Shown: piece by piece, positions 11,027 through 21,181 of the stretch
How the letters are laid out: each line of letters opens with the position of its first letter
How positions within the stretch are numbered: position 1 is the first letter of the stretch
Assembly: GCF_000001735.4 (NCBI RefSeq)
Contig: NC_003070.9
Location: 806,001-870,000, forward strand
DNA length: 64,000 nt
Direction: 5' to 3'
Origin: Arabidopsis thaliana
Taxonomy: Eukaryota > Streptophyta > Magnoliopsida > Brassicales > Brassicaceae
Notes under the pieces: generated by a model
Told to the model about the DNA's origin: nothing
The model's input: only the letters and a program-made list of their open reading frames with translations
The model's database searches: none
Position numbers and translations under genes: made by a program

Positions 11027-11767
11027 ATGAACGATGGTTGCTGCTCAAAGTGTCAGGTTAAAGCAACGAAGAAGAAGAAATCGAAGAAAAACGAAGGTGA
11101 GTTGTTTAACCTATTTGAAGATTTCTTACTTTTATCTTCACAAATCTTAAAGTTTTTGCCTTTATGATGCACAGATGAGCCTGATGAAGAGGATGTGAAA
11201 CAAAAACAGAAAGTTTCAAAGAATGAGAATCCGAAAAAAGATTCCAATGGGGAGAAAGGATCAGATGAGAAGGATAAGAAGAATAAGAACGTCCTCAGAT
11301 GGCCACAAGACTCAAGTACAAAGAAAGAGAAGGGTGATGGTAAAAACTTGTCAAGCGAGGAAAATGGTGGTAAAAACTTGCCAAGCGAGAAAAATGGTGT
11401 GAACCCGCCGCCGCCTTGTTACACCGCTCAACCGATGATGTACCATGGTGGACACAATCCTTTACACCGGTGGCCCATATCCGCAGCCTCGAGAAGCCAT
11501 TATCCCCCGTTTTCGATGGGGGCAATGCATGGACCATATGGTGGTTGTGGACCTTGTGGTGGTCCAATTGATCCATACCAATCCATGCCTCGACCCAGAA
11601 TGTTCGATGGTGTTCACATTTCACAATATCCGCCTATGGCTGCAGCATATCCGTATATGGCTGCAGCTGGTCCTTTCCCCTATTGGCAAACCAGACCGTA
11701 CATGGATGCAAATCCTATGAAGCGTTACACTACCTATGCAGAAAATTACTCCTATTTTTATTCATGA
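11027..11767 (+). CDS. Uncharacterised basic/proline-rich protein, possible HIPP-tail relic
   Basis: Two exons, 11027-11096 and 11175-11767, giving 220 aa (At1g03320 by position). I recognise no catalytic domain. The N-terminus has a Cys cluster, NDGCCSKC, followed by a Lys block. The middle is Lys/Glu/Asp rich with a repeated GGKNLPSEKNG-type unit. The C-terminal half is Pro/Met/Tyr/Gly rich (HGPYGGCGPCGG, PPMAAAYPYMAAAGPFPYW) and ends YAENYSYFYS. That composition resembles the linker and tail of heavy-metal-associated isoprenylated plant proteins, but the HMA fold and the CaaX box are absent. Function unknown. Confidence 0.75.
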
Positions 11768-11975
11768 GTCTATGTTTTTCCTCTGTTTGCTTCATCTCAG
11801 AAATAAGAAACTAAATTAATGACAAGAGTTAAGGTCCTATTGCTGCTATGCAAACAAGAACTCATATTACTTTATATAAGTTCCTTCTTACTGAGTCTAT
11901 ATGTTTTTCCTCTGCTTGCTTCATCTAAGAAAGGGAAAAACTTAAGTAGTGACAGCCTGACAAGAGTGAAGGTGT
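11766..11975 (+). repeat. Imperfect tandem duplication in the 3' flank
   Basis: Two diverged copies about 127 nt apart, beginning GAGTCTATGTTTTTCCTCTG at 11766 and GAGTCTATATGTTTTTCCTC at 11893. Each continues through GCTTCATCT, AGAAA and GACAAGAGT. The first copy starts inside the stop codon of the upstream gene, so its 3' UTR was locally duplicated. The rest of the spacer to 12160 shows nothing else. Confidence 0.7.
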
Positions 11976-12160
11976 TTCTAAGTAGGCTTTAATAAGCTTT
12001 TCATTTGAACGAGGAAAAGAAATTAAATTATCCATTGTTAATAAAATGGAACAAGATTCATGGCCATACCATTGGCTCTACATCAGGGAAATATTCATTA
12101 TAAAGCCATTACGCCGAATGAAAAGTATTCAAGTTTTGGAGATACAAAGATATTTCAGAA

Positions 12161-13297
12161 TCAGCCACCCCTAGCTTCTCTTCTAGCTGCGTCGTGAAGC
12201 AAATCAACATCGACTCCATCTTTAGGTAACTGCACGTACCTTACCACAGATCCTCTGATGAAACAGTTTCTCACTGAAAGCTACACAGAACAAACACACA
12301 AATCCGTCAGCTAAAAACATCTTCGGGAGGATTCTAGCGAAATTGTACTATTTGACAAGGTTTCTAAAGTGTGACACTGACAAGATAAAGAAATACAGTG
12401 CCAAAGATATAACAATATAAACGCCATAAAACCTAAATGCATTGAAATTGGTCATGCAAACATATTGCAAATCTTTTGTAATCCTGAGTAGACTTGACAA
12501 ATTGCAGTACAAAAGCAGCAATCTCAATCAAATATGTGAACCAGAACCACTAATCACTTCAAATCATCCCTTTGCGTCTGTAAATCTAATCAATATCACG
12601 TTAGAGCTTCTCAAGCTTGGTCACAGTAAATGAAAGCAAGGAAAAAGAAAAGAGTGAAGGCTTAAACACATTTGCAAGAGCCAAGGATTAAGCTTTCAAT
12701 CAGTTCATAAGTGATATTTTACAATACGAGACAAAGAAGTATAGCAAGAAACTAGCGAGTGAGATCAATTCCAGTATAATGTCAAACACTTAAGAGCACT
12801 TCAAGCACACACAACAAAGAAAATATTGCCTATGTGAACAAAAAAAAAACAATAGGCTGCTCCAATAAACCCTAAATTCCCAATTCTTAGAGAAATCGCT
12901 TAAAAGAAAGAAAATTTACCATGTGAGGGTACTTGTCCTGGTCAACAACCCTAGTGTTCTCGAGCTTGATATTCAGATACTGATCAACTGAGTGAAGAGT
13001 TCCTCTTATGGCTAAATCATTCTTCAGCTCAACCGTCACTTCTTGTCCAACCAAATCCTTGAAGTAAGAAAAGAACAACTGCACCAGAGAACAAACACAA
13101 TCAAAACCCATCACGAGAAACCCTAAATCATCATCGAAAACCATAAACTCGAAATCTCCAAGAACCCTAGAACCATTGGCTAAAAAAGAGTAAACCCATG
13201 AATAATTACGAAGAAAGAAGAAACCTTTTCTAGGTCAAACAAAACAACTGCCAACAATCAAGTTCATGAAGATGAAGAAAGCATTCAAATTTACCAT
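12161..13297 (-). CDS. LSM2: Sm-like protein LSM2
   Basis: 93-aa Sm-like protein (At1g03330). Coding exons: 13297-13295 (the ATG only), 13078-12920 and 12280-12161. The protein begins M-LFFSYFKDLVGQEVTVELK, the Sm1 motif; Sm2 is in exon 3 (IRGSVVRYVQLP). LSM2 belongs to both the cytoplasmic LSM1-7 ring (mRNA decapping) and the nuclear LSM2-8 ring (U6 snRNA, splicing). Length and sequence match the family over its full extent. The start is fixed by splicing: the ATG is followed directly by GTAAAT, and the next acceptor (GGTGCAG) joins in phase to LFFSYF. Intron 2 (12919-12281) is 639 nt, long for this window. Telo-box-like AACCCTA copies occur in the introns. Confidence 0.95.
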
Positions 13298-13711
13298 TTT
13301 TGTTTCCTGCTGATTTCTACCTCTGCTCGCAATTCAACAAAGAAGCTGAAAAAGCTTTGCGGGATTTGAGGACTTTAGAACTTCTCTCTCTCGAGTAAAG
13401 AATGTATGTACCCTAATGATCTTTGGGTTAATTTCGAGAATATAAGAAACCAAAGGTATATTTATGTAATTATTGAAAAGATTGGGTATGTTCTTGGTAA
13501 TTTAAGTAATAAGTGCCTCAAAGGGTAAATATTTAAAAACTCAAAGTGTGTTTTGGTCACCAGCCAAAACTGAATAAAGAAAAGATTTACACAAATCTTA
13601 TAATATCTGACGCATATATAGGCGAGATTGCTGACGATAAGCTTTTTCGTTTTGTTTCCATGGTTTTGTGACGAAGAAGAGAAAAAAAAATAAGAAGTCA
13701 GTTTTTTCTCA
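13298..13711. promoter_or_regulatory. Divergent promoter between LSM2 and the membrane protein gene
   Basis: About 410 nt separate the divergent start codons. The part next to LSM2 is a short leader on the minus strand (CT/GA-rich at 13383-13395). The middle is AT-rich. No strongly diagnostic element is seen. Confidence 0.4.
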
Positions 13712-15227
13712 ATGGCTTCTCATAGCTATTCAACACTTAGGTTTAGTCTCCTTCAAGAGCTAAGAAGCAACGAGATCATCAAGGTCAGTTTTTTACTTTC
13801 TCTGTTTTAAAACACTTGGGTTTAGAATCTCTCGTTGAATTCTTGTCCTGGTTCTGTCTTCTCCTTGTTTGGTTCTTATGTCTATGAATGATTCAGACAA
13901 GCCGGGCTTATCTGGTGAATCCTGGAGGAAGAAAATATGAGATATTACCGGAGAGCTCCTTTAACCTGAAATCACAACTCTTGGAGCCATTGAAACCTTT
14001 TTCTTCTTTTAGTAAGTCTAACCACTTTTTGGAGTTTGATTCAACCATGATGAAGCATAGACTCATGGATGTTCATGGTATGTGACTTTGATCAAATTTC
14101 AGTTGAATTCACCAAATTGTAATCCCTTTTTTCGACTGACATGAACTGTGGTTAACAGAAACTGGACCAGACCCTGTGTGTTTAAGCTTGGGGATCACTC
14201 AGCAGTATGCAAGAAAAGAGGAGGTGTTAGAGTTCCTTTTGTCTAGATCAGAAGAAGAACTCAAAGAAGAAGGATTCGATTTGTCTCTCCTATCTGAATT
14301 GATGGGTCTAGATGCTTTAAGATCAAGTTCTCAGCAACCATATGCAAAGCCGTTATTGGATCTCATGGTGGATGCTAACATTCTGTTCTCAAGTAGCAGA
14401 GCTGAATTGAATGATTTGGTCTCTACGGCAGCTGAGTTTCATAGATTAAGGAACTCAACAAGATGGAGAAAGCTCTCACGGCTTGTCCCGCAGTTTCAGC
14501 GGTAGTTAATTCTTCACTGCAAGTTTGATTCATACCTATGAGTCTCATCCTTTTGGGTTTAACATTAAGTTTTTGCTCTCCTCTCATTCTGCAGATTCGA
14601 CAGTGAAGTACCAATAGACACTCTGCAGCTACCCGAGGACGCAGTTACACTAGCTCCTCCAAAGAGGTATCTAATATCATCAACTAGTTTTTGGTACTTT
14701 TGCATCTTTAAAAAACGTTTCTTTCGATTTCCAACAGTCCGAAGAAAACCAGGCTCAAGCCTTCACCAAAGAAACAAAATCCGAAGATAAGAGATAAGGA
14801 ATATGACCTCTACGAACGAAACCGTCTTCATGCGTGTGAGAGCCTTCTCTCTCTGATGATAGGCAATGAACAACATAGAAAAACCACAATGCTATCTCTA
14901 AAGAAATCACGTGGAGAACTCTTCGAGCTTTTGACTCAGTGTTCAATTGGCTTTGCTGGCACTGGTATGGCTGTGCTCTTCTTTCTCGTTTGTAATGTTG
15001 CTTCCAGGCAGGTACCCTTTTGCGCAAACCAATTCTTCGAGGGTGCAATGAGTTTGAGTTTGGTATTGCTCTCGTGGTCTGTGAGTAGACTCAGGGAAGC
15101 CCTTGTTAATTTCAATAGGAAAACAATCAACGAAGAAGAAGTCTCAAATAAAGTGGAAAGAAGAATCAAAGAAGTTTACTTCAGAGCTGCCACAGTTATT
15201 GCCATGGTTGCACTTAGGTTTGGTTGA
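13712..15227 (+). CDS. Uncharacterised plant membrane protein
   Basis: Five exons: 13712-13783, 13897-14077, 14159-14501, 14595-14666 and 14738-15227, giving 385 aa (At1g03340 by position). No domain is recognised. The N-terminus starts MASHSYSTLRFSLLQELRSN; the middle is helical and acidic/basic. Near the C-terminus there are two hydrophobic stretches, about residues 293-311 (IGFAGTGMAVLFFLVCNVA) and 324-339 (GAMSLSLVLLSWSV), suggesting a membrane hairpin, followed by a charged helix. I recall a paralogue at At4g02920, which matters for the EF-Tu relic just downstream. The last exon contains a CAG|GTACCC at 15009 that could act as a donor, but the frame runs straight through it. Confidence 0.82.
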
Positions 15228-15485
15228 ATGTTGGAATGCTGATGATTTGGAGTCTAGTTTCTAACTCCATTCTTTGGCTTGCTTAAAGGTTAATTTGTCA
15301 ATGTTAGGTTGTAGAATAAAGTGAAGATATCACACTGGGAGAAGCTTTTCTTTTAAAACACTAATCTCTCGTTTATTTGATATAAACTCTCAAAGTAGTA
15401 GAAATCTCATGAGAGATGAATCTTTAGATACTAGAGAACAGTTGTGTTTTTTCGTTTGAAGAACTTTTAAATCTGCTATAGCGAC

Positions 15486-15560
15486 TTAGCTCATCACTTT
15501 TGATACCACACCGGCTCCAACTGTTCTACCTCCTTCCCTTAGAGCAAATCTTTGACCCGT
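15486..15560 (-). pseudogene. Relic of a mitochondrial-type EF-Tu gene (C-terminus only)
   Basis: On the minus strand, 15560-15486 reads 24 codons plus a stop: TGQRFAL followed by [17 protein letters not shown]. This is the highly conserved C-terminal strand of bacterial and mitochondrial elongation factor Tu. Upstream of 15560 the homology stops at once and in-frame stops follow, so no functional EF-Tu gene exists here. I recall that mitochondrial EF-Tu is At4g02930, next to At4g02920, the paralogue of the gene immediately left of this relic. That makes it a likely leftover from an ancient segmental duplication rather than a recent organelle insertion. The motif is seen; the origin is inferred. 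Confidence 0.75.
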
Positions 15561-16833
15561 TAAAATCGCAAAATAGAAACAACTTGGATTACTCAAGAAA
15601 CAACTTGCTTTCTCGCCTTGAAATGGTGATTGGGGTTTAAGTGAGGGTTAATTACTCACGCGAGGGTTTCTCTTGGATCCATCCAGATCCTTTTCTATCC
15701 TTTTCTGTGTTCTTCTTACCAGTAAATTCTCAAAGGACGTCGATTGTGGTTTTACACTAATAGTTTCACATCGATTCGTTGCATTATTAAAATCCAATCA
15801 TAAAATTTCTATTTATACATGCACACATACGGTACATGTTCAATTGAAACATTTTCCCTAACTAGACATGCCAATAAATAATAAGTTGGTTTGGTCCAAA
15901 AAATAAAATAATAAGTAAAATTCTACAAAACAAATGGTACAGTTTTGTTAATAACTAGATATTCATCCGGGTACACAACGTATTTATATTTTTGTTAACA
16001 AGTTAAAGATTTTATTTTAGTTAATAGTATTTATAAATGATAAACATATTAAGAAGTACACAACGAGCCTATATTTTTCTCAAAAATTTTTATTTTTTTG
16101 TTTTAAAGATGATTTATAGATATATGCTATTGCTTTTTTTTATGTATGATACATCTCGAAATGATTTATATAACTAAATTTCTGAAATTTTAAGTTATTT
16201 TTTGTATTAATATTGTAAATTTTGTTTAATTTTAGAATTTTACCATAGTATATCATTCCGTATTAATATTGATCCAAACCGTCTCACCATATATCCTAGT
16301 TCTGTGAAATTAAACATCATTTTGTCATTTTCTTATAAAGTTCAAATCTATATAATATTTGAAACTTCAAAAAAGTTTTAAATATATTGTATTATATCGT
16401 CCCGTATTAATATATTTTTAAATATATATATTATATAAAACTTCATAAGAGTTTTAAAATTATAAATATTAAAACGTTTTAAGAAGTTTTAATTTTAAAA
16501 GTTTTACAATTTGTAATATTTAACTTTTTTGGTTCTTCACAAAGGACAGAAATTGAGATTAATTTTGACACAATTAAAGCTCCGAATTCGCAGGGGTCAG
16601 TTGATTGATATACTCAAAATAACTGGAGAGAATGACTATCGCAAGATGAATATATTCAAACTTTCCTCAAACCACCTTCTCAAGTAAAATTTAAAAACAT
16701 ATTTTCAAATCAATGTAAAATAGAAACGTTGAAGAGAAAAACAACTGAAGAATGGGGGCAAAGCGCCAGAAACTTGTAAAAACAAGTAAAAGGATTGGCA
16801 AAAGTAAGAAAGCACACCACTTTAAAACTAACA
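15561..16833. other. AT-rich gene-free stretch, possibly decayed transposon sequence
   Basis: No gene is seen. From about 15940 to 16510 the sequence is very AT-rich with internal repetition: GTACACAACG recurs near 15970 and 16057, and GTATTAATAT recurs near 16205, 16260 and 16403. The text around 15950 (AACTAGATATTCATCCGGGTAC) resembles degenerate non-coding Helitron-type DNA common in Arabidopsis, but I cannot find clear termini. The right end, from about 16560, is 3' flank of the BSD gene. Confidence 0.35.
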
Positions 16834-18246
16834 TTAAGCTTTGGATGATGATGATTCTTCTTCGTCATCTTCATCAATGTCCCAACTTAAATCTTCATCT
16901 TCCTCTGCAGCACTCAGACGTTTACGCAGCTCAGCTCTGTTTGGACTACCACCAGACCGACTCGTTTCCTTACCATCTATGCTACTCATATCCTCGATCT
17001 CGTCCCATCCCAAATCCTCTTCAGATGGTTGTTGAGTTGATGAAGAAGCAGCCACATCTGGTTTAGCTGAGTCTTGGGATGGAGCAGCCTCATCAGATTT
17101 TGGTTTGACAGAATCTTGGATTGGAGCCTCATCAGATGTTGGTTTGACAGAATCTTGGATTGGAGCCTCATCAGACGCAGGAGGAGCAGCATCAACAAAT
17201 GATTTTTCTTCTGGAACTTCCTCACTATCAGTCTCCTTCTTTTCCTCAGAATCTTTATCTGTCTTCAAACCAACATTGCTCACTTCAGTCACTGAATCTG
17301 CACTTGTCACTTCATCTTGCGTGCTCACTTTAGCCACTGAATATGTACTTTCCACTTCATCTTTCACAGTTTCACTCACATCTCCACCACCCATACCATC
17401 ATTCCCTTCAAGTTTCAACCTTGAAACATCTTTGGTAGCTTCAACAACTTTCTCGCTGCTCTCCTCTTCATCATCAATATCCCAGCTCAATTCTTCTTCA
17501 TCATCCAGAGAGATGGCTCGTTTCACAAGATTAGCCCTTAAATCCTCAGCTTGCTTGAGCTTGTTAACCCTATAGAAATACCTAAACCAGAAGGTCTCGT
17601 GATCAACCATACTCGGAACGACCCTTTTATACACTCCTTTCATATCACCATTTTCCTCCAACAATTTCTCCATCTCCTCAGCTTTTCCATCCAGAGAAAA
17701 CGCAGATTCCCACTTTTTGTAATCATCTGAATCCTCAGGCTCTTCACAGTAAGTGTTGAGATCTCCTTGAACAGCACGAATCTGAGCATCGAAACGACTA
17801 TATGGTTTCGAACTGAAGCTATCACGACGACCAAAACTCTGACTACTATTGTTATCAGAAGAATCAGATTCATTACCAGCGGCTAAAATCGCTTCCTTAC
17901 CTTGAGCAATAATCTCAGCCGTACCTTTTAGCACCGTGTTCCCAAGCTCATCAATCGCATGTCCCACCGTACCAAGCGATCCCTGAGCCACCTCGATCTC
18001 TTTCTTCAAACCTGTGCCAAATTCTTCGAGATCTCGTCGGTAGGTTTCAATCACGGATTCGGATCTGGTGGCTAGAGTTTTCATCAGACCACCGAAGCTC
18101 CATCCACCGTCGTCGTTAGATTCAGATTGCTCTGGATGTTCTTGCTCTGGATGTTCATGCTCTTCGCTGTGTTTCGGTGAATCGGATTCGGATTCGGTTT
18201 CTGGAGGATCTAGGTCTTCCGTGAAGACGGATTTGAAGAAATTCAT
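16834..18246 (-). CDS. BSD-domain-containing protein
   Basis: Intronless frame of 470 aa starting MNFFKSVFTEDLDPPETESE (At1g03350 by position). The open frame extends 8 codons further upstream but only from a TTG, so the ATG at 18246 is chosen. The N-terminal third has an amphipathic helical region (GGLMKTLATRSESVIETYRR). The BSD fold lies around residues 180-250, with the aromatic motif HETFWFRYFYRVNKLKQAED. BSD domains occur in TFIIH p62, synapse-associated and DOS2-like proteins; this family's role in plants is unknown. The C-terminal half is acidic, with a 13-residue tandem repeat (DEAPIQDSVKPTS) and two LSWDID(E/D) acidic motifs. Confidence 0.87.
   Translation of the reverse strand: MNFFKSVFTEDLDPPETESESDSPKHSEEHEHPEQEHPEQSESNDDGGWSFGGLMKTLATRSESVIETYRRDLEEFGTGLKKEIEVAQGSLGTVGHAIDELGNTVLKGTAEIIAQGKEAILAAGNESDSSDNNSSQSFGRRDSFSSKPYSRFDAQIRAVQGDLNTYCEEPEDSDDYKKWESAFSLDGKAEEMEKLLEENGDMKGVYKRVVPSMVDHETFWFRYFYRVNKLKQAEDLRANLVKRAISLDDEEELSWDIDDEEESSEKVVEATKDVSRLKLEGNDGMGGGDVSETVKDEVESTYSVAKVSTQDEVTSADSVTEVSNVGLKTDKDSEEKKETDSEEVPEEKSFVDAAPPASDEAPIQDSVKPTSDEAPIQDSVKPKSDEAAPSQDSAKPDVAASSSTQQPSEEDLGWDEIEDMSSIDGKETSRSGGSPNRAELRKRLSAAEEDEDLSWDIDEDDEEESSSSKA
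17102..17179 (-). repeat. 39-bp in-frame tandem repeat in the BSD gene
   Basis: GGTTTGACAGAATCTTGGAT starts at 17102 and again at 17141, an exact 39-bp period covering two nearly identical units. A third, diverged unit lies immediately upstream (about 17060-17100). Each unit encodes 13 residues, so length changes here would keep the frame. Confidence 0.85.
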
Positions 18247-18652
18247 AGCGTAAAGCTCAGATCTTACCAATCGGTACTCTCAGATAATTTGTTTGATCCG
18301 TGAAAGAATCAATTTGAAGAGTGAAGGATTCGAATTAGCGTCAGAAATAGGAAGATCACAAAAGACTTGAAGCTTGTCGCTGCAGAGACGTCTAATTTTT
18401 TTCCCATTTTTTTAATGAAGATAAATAATACTTTATTTGGCGTCAATTATCAGATTAATGGGCCAGAAGTTTTATAAATGGGCCAGAAGTTGGATATGTT
18501 AGTCCAACAAATAACACAAAACCCTAGAATTCATTCAAGGGAACTAACGTCAAGGTTTTTGCTCTTCTTCTCTCCCAAGTCCCAAACTCGTTTTGCATCG
18601 CCATTGTTGTGTTGCTGGAGCTAAATAGAGAGAAAGAGAGAGAGTGTCTGTG
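18247..18652. promoter_or_regulatory. Divergent BSD/RRP4 promoter with site II and telo-box motifs
   Basis: TGGGCC occurs at 18459-18464 and 18479-18484, each inside a repeated ATGGGCCAGAAGTT. A telo-box AAACCCTAG lies at 18518-18526, about 130 nt before the RRP4 ATG. Site II plus telo-box is the usual arrangement in Arabidopsis promoters of ribosome biogenesis and growth-linked genes, which fits RRP4. The AG-rich leader (18628-18646) follows. Confidence 0.6.
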
Positions 18653-20179
18653 ATGGTGATGAGAAAGCTACAGTTACCGTTGAGCCAGACGCAGAAGGTT
18701 AGGTTTGAGAGAGCAATCGAGCGGCTTCAATCACTGTCGTCGTCGGCTAACTCTGACGCTTCTGTTATCGTCACCGACTCTATTCCCGTCAACCATGACG
18801 ATGCCTTCCTCAAGTAATTTCATCTCATTCTCCCTTCTGGATTGAAATTTTTGTCAAATTGCGTTTTCACGATTGGTTTTTTCATTAAAGGGGACATGGA
18901 ACTTCCGAGGTCGATGGTGAGTTGCTCGCGACGGTCTGTGGAGTAGTGGAGCGTGTGGATAAGCTTGTCTATGTACGCACCTTGCGAGCCAGGTCTGTGA
19001 TTGATCTTTGAATTTGTTTAGTTTCCCAGAAAATGTGAATAGAATGGACTCTCTACTCTGAGATTAAGTAGAACTGATGGTTTTGATGATCTACGTTTTA
19101 GGTACAAGCCTGAAGTTGGGGATATTGTGGTAGGCCGTGTCATTGAGGTAGATTTTTGTTTTGGTGTTTGGATTTTTGAAATCGGATTGAGTGAGTAACA
19201 TAAAGGTTTCAATCACATTGCACAGTTACTGGATTGATCTTTACTTATTCAGGTTGCTCAAAAACGTTGGAGAGTGGAGCTCAACTTCAATCAGGATGGA
19301 GTACTGATGCTTTCTTCCATGAACATGCCTGATGGTATTCAGGTACAGTTTGATTCTTGATATTTTGCCATTTGGATGATTGCTTTTGGCTTCAATGATA
19401 TAAGTTTATTGTTGTTGCCAGAGGCGAAGAACCTCTGTGGATGAACTCAATATGCGGAATATCTTTGTAGAGCATGATGTCGTATGTGTAAGTCCTGTGA
19501 TTAGTAATGTTCCAATCTTTACATATCTTAACAGTTACGTCAACCTGACTAAAAGGGTTCCCTCTTTGGTTTGTTCAAACTCTTAGGCTGAAGTACGCAA
19601 CTTTCAGCATGATGGTAGCTTGCAGTTACAAGCCAGAAGTCAGAAGTATGGCAAGGTTGGTTCTCATTTGGTCACATGCTCATGTAGTTATACCTTTCGC
19701 TAGTCTCTTCCTCTGAACATTGATTAATCCATGAATCGCTACAGCTCGAGAAGGGACAACTTCTGAAGGTCGATCCTTACTTGGTTAAGAGAAGCAAACA
19801 TCACTTTCATTACGTAGAAAGTCTTGGGATTGATTTGATTATTGGCTGCAATGGTTTCATATGGGTTGGAGAACATGTCGAAGTGAGAGATCCTATGGCA
19901 ATAGATGATCAGAAAGATGAGGAAATGATCTCATCCTCCTCCACAGGAAAAGAGCAAAGCCATATTCCACTCGAGACTCGACAAACCATATGCAGAATCG
20001 GGAATGCGATACGTGTCTTGTCTAATCTAGGCTTCACCGTGACACTAGAAGTAATCATGGAGACTGTTAACCTCAGTAACTCAAAGAATATTGACATACA
20101 TGATATGCTTGGATCAGAGTTTCACGTTGTGGTAGCAGAGAATGAAGCTGAAAGAAGACGTACAAAGAGGAAAAAGTGA
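18653..20179 (+). CDS. RRP4: Exosome cap subunit RRP4
   Basis: Seven exons: 18653-18813, 18891-18992, 19102-19147, 19253-19342, 19422-19487, 19587-19655 and 19745-20179, giving 322 aa (At1g03360). RRP4 is one of the S1/KH cap proteins of the RNA exosome, acting in rRNA maturation and RNA decay in nucleus and cytoplasm. The N-terminus (KGHGTSEVDGELLATVCGVV) is the typical RRP4 N-terminal domain. The S1 fold follows (VGDIVVGRVIEVAQKRWRVE), and the KH-like domain in the last exon carries RQTICRIGNAIRVLSNLGF. All junctions are GT-AG and keep frame. Confidence 0.95.
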
Positions 20180-21181
20180 AAACTACCCCTTTTTGTCACT
20201 GATGTATCAGAGACTTGTAACGTGTATTAGATCATTCGGTCTTGTTTGTTACTCAGCTTCTATTGAAAGTTCGAATTTTAATCTGATTGAGATATGTAGT
20301 ATGATGGATGTGTTTGATACTATTAACTGTACATCAGATTAGATTAGTCGAGTTATGTCTTTTGGAGACGGCTTTCTTCTTTCATTCATGAATTTATCGG
20401 TTTCGACTTTTGTAGCTGAAATTCGTTTTGTGAAAGGATCTACAGTTGCAGAAACAACATAGAAAAGATTCGCTGCCCTTTTTAGCTCGGAGAAGGGATA
20501 ATTGGGAAATGACTAAAATACCCTCATGAGAATCCAAGTAATAACAGCGATTACCAAACCTCTTCTCTCATTCACGAAACAGTGTTCTACGGCCAATTTC
20601 TCTCGCTCGCTCCACACTCCCAAAACAATATTCTTCTTCTTCGATTTCTCACTCTCTGTTTGTCGCTACCGATCTTATTTCCCGCTATTTTTGTTCCGGC
20701 GCCGTTCTCCTTAAAGTCGCTATTGTCTTCGTTGAAGGTCAGTTTACGGCCTTTTTTAAATCCATTTTGGTGTATTCGTGATTGTTTGTGGGTTGAATGA
20801 TCGTGCGATTATTTGGGGTTTTTAATTAATTTCGATTCAGTAACGGTTCTGAATTGCATTGCGATTAAGCACTTAATCAGAAAGTAGTACGCTTTAGATT
20901 TGAGGAATCTCTGTACATTTACTAGGCAAAAAGTTTACTTTTTTTTTTTGGCGTATTTCTGGGATTGCATTAGTTAGGCGATTGAATCACGTTTCTGAAA
21001 GCTACAACTAGGAGATGAAATCATCTCTCTTTTGCATGTATACAGATAATTTAGATGATTTTGGTCTAACATCTTTGATACTTTAATGGTTTTTGCATAT
21101 GAAACAATTTCGTATCTATGTTCTACGCTTTTTTGTGTGTGTTTAACTTAAGTCGTTCATGTGTAATGGATTAAAAAGGTG
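20180..21181 (+). other. RRP4 3' flank and RF4 leader
   Basis: The left part holds the RRP4 3' UTR. From about 20560 the sequence looks like a CT-rich leader exon, ending GTTGAAG at 20737. A leader intron probably runs from GTCAGT at 20738 to AAAAAG at 21178, ending three bases before the RF4 ATG. A long T run lies at 20939-20949. No other gene is seen. Confidence 0.45.

Noticed and set aside
17105-17575. 156-aa plus-strand frame opposite the BSD gene
   Set aside because: Ser/Thr-rich mirror of the acidic, repetitive BSD coding sequence; no independent support.
18247-18270. Eight-codon N-terminal extension of the BSD protein
   Set aside because: It begins at TTG, with no ATG; the ATG at 18246 gives a normal start.
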